A program made the position numbers and the translations under genes. A DNA stretch of 37,375 nucleotides from a virus: the IMG/VR virus record IMGVR_UViG_3300046028_007538, positions 1 through 37,375 of that record; one strand, given 5' to 3'. This document shows positions 30,707 to 37,375 of this stretch, piece after piece. Under the pieces are notes generated by a model. The model did not search any database. It had not been told where the DNA came from and saw nothing but the letters and a program-made list of their open reading frames with translations. Within the stretch, counting starts at the first letter, position 1; every line of letters begins with the position of its first letter.

Positions 30707-31609
30707 ATGTATCCCCCCTACCAAGACCCGGCACTGCCCCAGCAGCCCACGGATGAAGACCTCGCGGCATTCACTCGGCCTGTGGCAGAAATGGACATGT
30801 CTCAGCAAGCGGCTCCGGTAGCCCAACCCCGCGCTGCCAAGGGACTCTCCTTCGACTGGTCCGTGCTGAACGCCCAGACCCAAGAGGAATACGATGCCAA
30901 GCCCCCCGCCATCCGCCAATTGATTCACGAAATCCAGACGCAAGGCATTTTGCCCAGTCAAGAAGCCGCTGCCAACCGCGTCATGGAAATCCAGAAAATG
31001 CTCGACGAGCGCAACTCGCCAAAAGCCCAAGCCGAGGCATCCGCAGCTCAGTTGTCAGCCCGCAAAACCCAACTCGATATCGGCAAGCTCGAGCAGGAGA
31101 CCATCGCCAAGGCTAAAGAGCAGGCCGAGCTCAACACGCGCAAGCAGCTTGTCCTTGAAAAAATCAACAAATACACAACCCCAACAGGCCCAAACTCAAC
31201 GCTTTTGACAGACCTTGTGGGCAAGTGGGACGGCACAGCCGGAGCCATGCTTGATGCCGGCGGAGCCAATGACCAGCGAGCTGCTCAACGCGCCGAGCTT
31301 GAGCGCCTTGTCAACAATGATGTCTTGGAACTGACAAAATTCCTAAAACCAGTTTCTCAGGATGAGCTCAAATTCCTCAAAAGCATGAGCCCCCGCCTGC
31401 ACCAGAACGACACCATCTGGAGGGAATATCTCCTCGACGCCAAGTCCCGCATCGAAGGCATGGGTGGATCCGCCCCGCAAACCGCTCCCCAAGCCGCCCC
31501 CGCACAACCCCAGAAACCCGCCACCCAAAACATTCGCAAAACTCCCGCAGGCGACCTCATCCAACTTCCCAATGGCAAATACTATCCCGCTCAATTCTAC
31601 CGCCCTTGA
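30707..31609 (+). CDS. Putative internal virion protein
   Basis: A 300-residue protein starting MYPPYQDPALPQQPTDEDLA. Proline- and glutamine-rich ends surround a long helical, charged core (QLDIGKLEQETIAKAKEQAE). The C-terminus ends PNGKYYPAQFYRP after an Ala/Pro-rich linker. It overlaps the next gene by 38 bases. Composition and position suggest an ejection or inner-core protein; function unknown. Confidence 0.6.
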   Translation: MYPPYQDPALPQQPTDEDLAAFTRPVAEMDMSQQAAPVAQPRAAKGLSFDWSVLNAQTQEEYDAKPPAIRQLIHEIQTQGILPSQEAAANRVMEIQKMLDERNSPKAQAEASAAQLSARKTQLDIGKLEQETIAKAKEQAELNTRKQLVLEKINKYTTPTGPNSTLLTDLVGKWDGTAGAMLDAGGANDQRAAQRAELERLVNNDVLELTKFLKPVSQDELKFLKSMSPRLHQNDTIWREYLLDAKSRIEGMGGSAPQTAPQAAPAQPQKPATQNIRKTPAGDLIQLPNGKYYPAQFYRP

Positions 31610-34600
31610 GGACAGGGAATATTCCCAAGATGAAGTAGATGCCATGGCAGCCGCCGAGCTGCCGGTGCAGGACGCCCCTATTCCCCCAAACGCCTCTACG
31701 GCCTCAGCCGCCGCAAGCGGAGCACCTGAACCGACAGGATCTGCCGGACTGATCACCGGCGAGGGGGCGCTGCCTGCCCGCGGACCCGCCATAGGCCCCG
31801 TTGCCCAGCTTGAAGATCGTGAATACACGGCCGAAGAAATCGACCTACTTGAGCAAGCCAACCGACCCAAAGGTTACACTCAAGACGAGGTGGACAAAAT
31901 GGTCATGGAAGCCCTCGAAGATCCAAACTACATCCCGACACGCGACGAGTATTTCGACCAAAAGGCCACCAAGGAGCGCCTCAAGGCCCAAGGCAAAATC
32001 CCTGGCAATGGCGAACTCGCAGCCAAGGCCGTCGGCGGGTTGTTCGTCACCGCAGCGGATGTTTTTTACACACTGGCGGTAGACCCAGAGGGAAGCGTGA
32101 CACGCATCCCAGAGACATGGGACCGAATCAAAGCAGACACCCTCAAGGAGCCAAAATCAGAGGCTCTTGCCAAAGCCCCCGCCACACTCCAGACCGGCAT
32201 CGGCCGCGCTGCCTTGAGCGCCATGCAGCTCGGAGGCTGGGCCAAGCAGGCTCTGGAAGGCCAACCTAAATATATCAACGAGGCCACGGGAGAGTTTTTG
32301 TTTGCCGAGGCGCAAAACCCAATGATCCTCGCTGGGTTCCAAGAGCGATATCCAAATCAACCGATCCGCCCAACCAACGAGGAGGATTTGAAGGATTACG
32401 AATTCAAAAACCATCTTTGGGAAAAAGGCATCGACGCCCAATATCAAGAGCTCGGGCAAAAGACCGCGCCCACCGAGCTACTCACCCGCGTGCTCACCGG
32501 CCGCAACCAGCAAGAGACGCCCATCGAGTCCCAGGCTCAGGTGCTCGAGATCGCCACCGACCCGACCAACATCATCCCTTTCAGCGCCGGTGCAAAACCC
32601 CTCGGCCTCTCCCGAGGCATGAAGATTGTTAGTTCCAAGACCGCCAGCGGCATTGAAAAACTCGCAGGCGGCCTCGTCAAAGGCAACGACGCCCTCGCCG
32701 AGCGCTTTGCCAAGGTCGTTACGGAAAAGACAGGCGTGAGCCCGCAAAACATCTCTGCCGCTGCAAACGCCATGACCTTTGGCCGCAATGTCGGCATCGG
32801 TGGCGGTATCGCTGCGGGCGCCTCAGCCCTTGGAGCGCCGCCAGAAGTCACCGCCACCATAGCTGGGTTCTATCCAGTCTACAAAGCAGGCGTGGGCGTG
32901 CTCCGCAAGATCGAGACTGGAGCAGGCACTGCCAAGATCATCCTCCGCGAATCCGCCGACGCCACCAATGGCCTGGACCAAGCCGCCCGAGCCGCCGTGT
33001 TGGCCAATCCAGCCGTGCCCTCCATTTTCAAAGAAGTCCTCGAGCGCCCAAGCCAGTTCGTGAGCATCGAGTCCACGCCCGCCCGCCTCGCCGCGAATCA
33101 AGCCCTCTCGCCGCAGATGCGTGCCTTCATGGGCAAGCTATCCAATCCCGCAATCGTCCAAGCCGTCCGCGGATCCAGCGCCCTCGCCACAGGTGCCGCA
33201 AAAGGTGCCGCAGCAAATGTTCCCTTCGCCCTCCTCGCCGCCAATGCCGGTCAGGATGAAGACGCCGCCGCCATGCTCGCCATGGGCGGCACCTTCGGCG
33301 CCCTCGGCGGAGGAGTGGACCGCTTCACCGGCCTCGCCCAGCGTCGCCAACAAGCCGCTCTCAGCGATGTGTCTCGCATGCTCGTCGATGTCGAACTCAA
33401 CGGTGGAGATGTCGGCAAAATGATGTCTACACAGACGCCCGACAACCTGGTGAAGCTCGCCGCCATGCAGGGCACCTTCCGCAACGGCCTCGACTTCGTT
33501 CCCCTCAGCGCCGAGGACTACGACGCCAATGTCGCCGCCCAAGGCGGAGCCGGAACCGCCGGCATGTTTGTGCAGGCCCCGCTCGGCGAACGCGCCAAGG
33601 TATTCATCAACCTCGACGCCCGCCGTGGAGGAGTCGAACCCCACGAATTCGGCCACGCCCTCCTCGCCAGCGGTGCCCTCGACGGCCAGCAAAAATACGC
33701 CGCCCGTGCCTGGGTGGATAAAACCTACGGCCCCGAAGGCGTCCAAGCCCGTGCCCGCGAATACGCCAGCAACATCATCCGAGGCAAAAACGCCAGCGCC
33801 TTCCCCGACGGCAACTTCGAGATCAGCCCCGGCACACTCGCCGCCGAGATGGATAACCTTAGCCAAGGCGGACTCGCCCGAGGCGACATGGACGGCCTCG
33901 ATTGGGCCCGCGACGAGATTTTCGCCGAGACCTTCGCCAAGGCCAGCAACACCATGGATTTTGCCGCCATCCGCCGAGGAGCCCCCGCCGGAGGCAACAT
34001 GCTCACCTTCGCCGAGAGCGTCCTCGGTGCCCAAGCCCGCGCCCTCAGCGCCAGCGGTGTCCGCATCGACCCGCAGACCGGCCAAGCCCTCGACACCCCC
34101 GGCAGCCTCTTCAAAGAGAACCCCATCCTCGCCACCGACAAGGCCCTCCTCACCCAGCTCGGCACCTACATCAACAACTACCGCCAGTGGGCCAACGACC
34201 CCACTCACGAAAAGCCCCGCCCAAACCGCATCGCCCCCAGCGGCCGCGCCAGCGACATCGCCAACAACCCCCAGGTCACATTCTACGACCGAGGCGACGG
34301 CGTGAAGGCCACCACCTTCGCCACGCAAGACCCCGCCACCGGACAAGCCATCCTCCGCGACCAGCGCGACCTCAACCAAGAACACGCCAAGGTCAAAGAG
34401 CAGATCCGAAACATCGTCGGCTCCAAACTCATTCCAGACTCCAACCCCGTCCTCGGCCCCAAGAAGACCGCAGATGGCCGCGTCACCGTGCGAGGCCGAG
34501 TCCTCCCGCCCAGCTTCGATTTCCTCAACGGCTTCATGCCCCACATCCGCGCCTTCGCCCGCCAGTTCGAGGCCCTCGGAGCCGCAGGCGAGAGCATGCA

Positions 34601-36260
34601 GGTCCGCTACCACGCCATCGGCAGCGGAGACACCGGCGCCTTCCGAGTCAACCGCCTCGGCAACCTCGAAGCCATCACCCGCGAAGTCATTCCCTGGGGA
34701 TGGGAACTCACCAAAGCAGGCAACCTCAACGCCACCGTGCTCGACCTCTCGCAATTCCGCAACCGCGCCATGCGAGGCATCGCCGAGCGCAACCCCGCCC
34801 TCGCCCCCTTCGACTACGACATCGGCAAGATCGAAGCCGACCTCAAGACCTACATGGAGAACCACCGTCAGGAACTCCCCGGCGCCACCAAGATCGGCGA
34901 CGAGAAACGCGACACCATCAACGCCATCCTCGGCATCGCCACCATCAAAAACCGCGAGCGCAACGCCCTCTCCGGCAGCTTCGGCCCCGGCAGCGCCATC
35001 AAACAATTCCGCCTCGACCGCGTAGACGCCGCCATAGGCACCGGCCGCCAAGGCTTCCACTTCGACTACGACCGCGCCAACCGCAACTTCATGCCCGACA
35101 AGCCAGCCCCCATGCCGGACTTGTCAAGAGACCTGCCAGGGCAGGCTATGCCGGAAATGCTCAGCATTCGCGTGCAATTTGGCCGCACCGGACAAACCTA
35201 CAGCATTATCGCGCCTGGCCAAGCCATGCCCGAAGCATTCCACGGCACGCCGCACAAGGTGGACAAATTCACCACCGGAAAGATCGGCACAGGCGAGGGG
35301 GCGCAGGCTTATGGGTGGGGGCTTTATTTTGCGGATAATAAGAAAGTAGCAGAGGGCTATCGAAATTCTTTAAGCTCAAAAACCCCAAACGCATCTTCAC
35401 GGGATTTTTACAATGGAGCAGAATTGCCGCCTGTTGCAAAATCATGGGAAAAGCAAGACCCTAAAACCTTTGCAATCCGATCACTATCAAATGTTCCTGC
35501 TGGGTTAAGCGGTGACCAAAAAGCAGAATGGGCTATTAAAAATGTCCGCCGTGTTTTTCCAAACGCTCCATTGGAATTTGAAGATTCGGTTGCTGATGCA
35601 GCAAGAGAAGCGAACCCTAATGCGTTAGAGACAAAAAAAGGCAACTTCTACACCGTCGATCTTGATGTCGAACTGGAAGACCTGCTCGACTGGGACAAAC
35701 CGCTAAGTGAGCAGGGCGAGAAAGTGAAGGGTGCGTTTAATTTGAAAATATGGAATGAGGACAGATTCAAAATCACCGACCTTGATGGAATTGATAACAT
35801 TTTATCTAAAGACGCAACATTAGGAGAGGCATATCAACTAATGGGAGAGCCTAAAGATGTGTCATTATATCTCCTCGCCGCAGGCATCCCCGGCATCCGC
35901 TACCTCGACGGCGGCAGTCGCGTCGGGTTTGGAAAAGTCACGCTCAAGGCAACTGTCCGGCAAATGTTTACCGAGGGATATTGGGTGGCTCAAGACGGAG
36001 CAGGCAATCGTTTAGCCAAAGGAACAGAAGCGGAAGTGAAAAAAGCAGCAGCAGACTACGACGCTAAAAAAGAAACCGCCGGTAACGATCCCACCTACAA
36101 CTATGTCGTCTTCGACGAGAACCTCATCAAGATCACCGAGGAGAACGGCAACCGCATCCCCACATCGCAAGCCCTCGCCGCCCCCGGCCAAGCGATGCCG
36201 GATGCGGTGCCGGAGTTCGACTCAAAAGCTGGAGCATTGGAAGGGCCGGACGAAGAGTAG
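31572..36260 (+). CDS. Giant polyvalent ejection protein with zincin and ART-like domains
   Basis: A 1562-residue protein from ATG 31572 (MANTIPLNSTALEDREYSQD); 36 further in-frame codons upstream are less likely. Near the N-terminus, DREYSQDEVD, DREYTAEEID and KGYTQDEVDK form a threefold motif. Residues 691-695 are HEFGH, a zinc-metalloprotease (zincin) motif, with DEIFAETFA at about 781-789 as a candidate third-ligand helix. The final domain, from AFHGTPHKVDKF (about 1222) through GAQAYGWGLYFADNKKVAEG to GIRYLDGGSR and YNYVVFDENLIKIT, resembles ART-type polyvalent domains. PGQAMP occurs at 1189, 1215 and 1538 around it. Part of the ART DNA (about 35330-35870) is AT-rich. Probably ejected into the host with DNA; enzymatic activity is inferred. 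Confidence 0.78.
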   Translation: MANTIPLNSTALEDREYSQDEVDAMAAAELPVQDAPIPPNASTASAAASGAPEPTGSAGLITGEGALPARGPAIGPVAQLEDREYTAEEIDLLEQANRPKGYTQDEVDKMVMEALEDPNYIPTRDEYFDQKATKERLKAQGKIPGNGELAAKAVGGLFVTAADVFYTLAVDPEGSVTRIPETWDRIKADTLKEPKSEALAKAPATLQTGIGRAALSAMQLGGWAKQALEGQPKYINEATGEFLFAEAQNPMILAGFQERYPNQPIRPTNEEDLKDYEFKNHLWEKGIDAQYQELGQKTAPTELLTRVLTGRNQQETPIESQAQVLEIATDPTNIIPFSAGAKPLGLSRGMKIVSSKTASGIEKLAGGLVKGNDALAERFAKVVTEKTGVSPQNISAAANAMTFGRNVGIGGGIAAGASALGAPPEVTATIAGFYPVYKAGVGVLRKIETGAGTAKIILRESADATNGLDQAARAAVLANPAVPSIFKEVLERPSQFVSIESTPARLAANQALSPQMRAFMGKLSNPAIVQAVRGSSALATGAAKGAAANVPFALLAANAGQDEDAAAMLAMGGTFGALGGGVDRFTGLAQRRQQAALSDVSRMLVDVELNGGDVGKMMSTQTPDNLVKLAAMQGTFRNGLDFVPLSAEDYDANVAAQGGAGTAGMFVQAPLGERAKVFINLDARRGGVEPHEFGHALLASGALDGQQKYAARAWVDKTYGPEGVQARAREYASNIIRGKNASAFPDGNFEISPGTLAAEMDNLSQGGLARGDMDGLDWARDEIFAETFAKASNTMDFAAIRRGAPAGGNMLTFAESVLGAQARALSASGVRIDPQTGQALDTPGSLFKENPILATDKALLTQLGTYINNYRQWANDPTHEKPRPNRIAPSGRASDIANNPQVTFYDRGDGVKATTFATQDPATGQAILRDQRDLNQEHAKVKEQIRNIVGSKLIPDSNPVLGPKKTADGRVTVRGRVLPPSFDFLNGFMPHIRAFARQFEALGAAGESMQVRYHAIGSGDTGAFRVNRLGNLEAITREVIPWGWELTKAGNLNATVLDLSQFRNRAMRGIAERNPALAPFDYDIGKIEADLKTYMENHRQELPGATKIGDEKRDTINAILGIATIKNRERNALSGSFGPGSAIKQFRLDRVDAAIGTGRQGFHFDYDRANRNFMPDKPAPMPDLSRDLPGQAMPEMLSIRVQFGRTGQTYSIIAPGQAMPEAFHGTPHKVDKFTTGKIGTGEGAQAYGWGLYFADNKKVAEGYRNSLSSKTPNASSRDFYNGAELPPVAKSWEKQDPKTFAIRSLSNVPAGLSGDQKAEWAIKNVRRVFPNAPLEFEDSVADAAREANPNALETKKGNFYTVDLDVELEDLLDWDKPLSEQGEKVKGAFNLKIWNEDRFKITDLDGIDNILSKDATLGEAYQLMGEPKDVSLYLLAAGIPGIRYLDGGSRVGFGKVTLKATVRQMFTEGYWVAQDGAGNRLAKGTEAEVKKAAADYDAKKETAGNDPTYNYVVFDENLIKITEENGNRIPTSQALAAPGQAMPDAVPEFDSKAGALEGPDEE

Positions 36261-36261
36261 G

Positions 36262-37305
36262 TCACAACCCCCAAAACCTCTCCGCCTCCGCTTGGCGCAC
36301 CGCACGCGCATAGGTCTTGTTCACCATCTGCGGTGACGAGTGACCGAGGAAAAAGGCCGTTTTCCCCGAGTCCTGCCACATTGCCAAGTGCATCGAGGCT
36401 GCTGTGTGGCGCAGGCAATTCTGAGGCCATTCCTCCCAGCCCATTTCCTGAGTGATTTTCGTCCGGCCGCGCTTAATGTAGTCCTCCTCCAGGCAATCCC
36501 ACTTCTCCGGGAGATGCCGCGTCACCGCCGGCAAGATCGGCACATAGCGCTTCCTCGGCACTGGATCCGTGGACTTCGTCTGCGGAACCAGAATCTCTGT
36601 CTCCTCCACATGCTCCGGCAAAGCCCGCCCCACCTCCGAGGCCCGCATGCCCCCGAAGACACCCAGCACCAACCAAGCCCGCAGCCGGTCATCCTCGGCC
36701 GTCAACTCCAGCAGCCGCGCCACATCCTTCGTTTCCAATAGATGATGCTGCGCCGTCTTCTTCGGCACCTCCGCCTTCAACACCGGCGACTTCTCGATGT
36801 AGTCATATCTGACGAGCCAATTAAAAAACAACCGCAGGTAAACATAGCCCTGCGCCCGCGTCGTCCCGCTCCAGTTTTTACGCTTCAAAAACGCATCAAT
36901 CGTCCTCGCAGACACAGCCGCCAAATCCAGCGAGCCATACTTCTCTGCAAACTCACCCCACCACCACTTCACCAACCGCAGGTGATTCCCTTTTAAATCC
37001 TCCCCCCGCGCTGCCATGAAATCCTTTCTCGCCTTCGTCACCGTAAACCCTCGCGCTCCCTCAAACGATTCCGTCCCCCGGCGCGACAATTGATCCAATG
37101 TTTGCTGCCGAGCCTGCTCCGCCTCCCCCCAACTTGCGAAAAATTTCCTCGTTACTTTTTCTCCAATCCGAGTCCTCAAACGCCAAACTTTTCCCCCCCG
37201 CCGCTCCATTTCCGTAACCGTAACCGAAAATTTGTTGGTGCCACAGGGTGCGACTTGTTGCTGATTCATAATCATAGTGGTGCCACGGGTGCCACGAGAA
37301 AGCAA
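36262..37305 (-). CDS. int: Tyrosine integrase
   Basis: A 347-residue leftward protein. The catalytic set is R221 (GGMRASEVG), K244 (PQTKSTDP), R299 and H300 in QNCLRHTAAS (the usual first H is replaced by N), H322 (LGHSSPQMV) and the nucleophile Y332 (NKTYARAV). An N-terminal arm/core domain precedes it. It inserts phage DNA into the host attachment site. The TTG at 37303-37305 is preferred because the octamer ATTTCAAT abuts it exactly as it abuts the RHH start; ATG 37275 and 37269 are alternatives. The gene ends two bases from the polyvalent gene on the opposite strand, with no terminator between. Confidence 0.9.
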   Translation of the reverse strand: MLSRGTRGTTMIMNQQQVAPCGTNKFSVTVTEMERRGGKVWRLRTRIGEKVTRKFFASWGEAEQARQQTLDQLSRRGTESFEGARGFTVTKARKDFMAARGEDLKGNHLRLVKWWWGEFAEKYGSLDLAAVSARTIDAFLKRKNWSGTTRAQGYVYLRLFFNWLVRYDYIEKSPVLKAEVPKKTAQHHLLETKDVARLLELTAEDDRLRAWLVLGVFGGMRASEVGRALPEHVEETEILVPQTKSTDPVPRKRYVPILPAVTRHLPEKWDCLEEDYIKRGRTKITQEMGWEEWPQNCLRHTAASMHLAMWQDSGKTAFFLGHSSPQMVNKTYARAVRQAEAERFWGL

Positions 37306-37375
37306 ATTTCAATGATAAAGTAGCAATAAGTAGCAATCGGTAGCACGATAAGCAAAAACCCAGCAGACCCAGTCT
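37306..37375. promoter_or_regulatory. Integrase upstream region with GTAGCA repeats at 10-base spacing
   Basis: ATTTCAAT (37306-37313) directly abuts the integrase TTG start. GTAGCAA at 37320 and 37330 and GTAGCAC at 37340 stand exactly one helical turn apart. This mirrors the leader of the leftward RHH gene (octamer at 305-312, GTAGCAG at 314-320). The repeats may be operator sites of an RHH regulator or arm-type integrase sites. No attachment core could be recognised at the right edge. Confidence 0.55.

Noticed and set aside
33138-35060. Long minus-strand open frame (640 codons) opposite the polyvalent protein
   Set aside because: Gly/Ala/Val/Glu-rich shadow of the third codon position; no family signature and no start context.
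1-37375. tRNA or rRNA genes
   Set aside because: No cloverleaf with a conserved GTTCGA-type arm or rRNA segment was noticed by reading; a covariance-model scan was not possible.
1-37375. Insertion sequences or transposases
   Set aside because: No transposase motif and no long terminal inverted repeats were seen; repeats found are short and internal to genes or regulatory gaps.
1-37375. Attachment core shared between the two edges
   Set aside because: Only a short ACCCAGT match is common to both edges, within chance expectation.

Overview
The window looks like a nearly complete temperate bacteriophage genome, with no gene I would assign to a bacterial chromosome. It carries a tyrosine integrase, small DNA-binding regulators, a recombination and replication module, packaging genes, a head and short-tail module, a lysis cassette and large ejection-type proteins. 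The connector proteins, the beta-propeller-like nozzle protein and the lack of a tape measure suggest a podovirus-like (P22/T7-style) virion with an SU10/DUF5309-type HK97-fold capsid. DNA is GC-rich with several AT-rich patches inside genes. Many genes start by ATGA overlap or after an A/T-rich leader rather than a strong Shine-Dalgarno. The host cannot be read from the sequence; a Verrucomicrobiota-like host is only a guess.

Layout. 1-462: a leftward ribbon-helix-helix (RHH) regulator and a divergent control region. 463-1908: a tightly overlapping rightward early operon (RHH protein, excisionase-like HTH protein, small unknown proteins). 1913-7634: recombination and replication (Sak4-like ATPase, PD-(D/E)XK nuclease, SSB-like protein, RuvC-like resolvase, C5-cytosine methyltransferase, RepA-like helicase), ending in a repeat array and long hairpin (7651-7808) that may be an origin and terminator. 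7815-11997: zinc-finger and HTH proteins, a candidate small terminase and the large terminase. 12162-18553: candidate scaffold, major capsid protein, portal and two paralogous connector proteins. 18592-22646: small tail-fibre or receptor-binding-type proteins, including a LamG domain. 22648-23633: lysis genes (two holin-like proteins, a lipoprotein, a VanY-type endolysin). 23678-26810: tail nozzle protein, collar protein and one unknown. 26810-36260: virion or ejection proteins interrupted by a YcaO-TfuA pair. 36262-37305: integrase, convergent with the late operon.

The most unusual feature is the YcaO-TfuA pair (27970-30158), a peptide-backbone thioamidation-type enzyme pair placed inside the late structural operon with translational overlaps. 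The gene just upstream encodes a virion-type protein whose C-terminus carries a CWVARAAFG motif resembling the CFIATAAYG-type (CFI-box) C-terminal domain. No separate precursor peptide is seen, so a virion protein modified at its C-terminus is a testable hypothesis. Other notable observations are: an octamer plus GTAGCA repeats shared by the RHH and integrase promoters; a 1562-residue polyvalent protein with a HEFGH zincin motif, a terminal ART-like domain and three PGQAMP motifs at domain borders; a second full-length open frame overlapping the methyltransferase; and a promoter-like motif present twice in the late region.

The leftward RHH gene at the left edge and the leftward integrase at the right edge would be neighbours if the sequence were circular, so the window may be a circular or circularly permuted phage genome opened between them.
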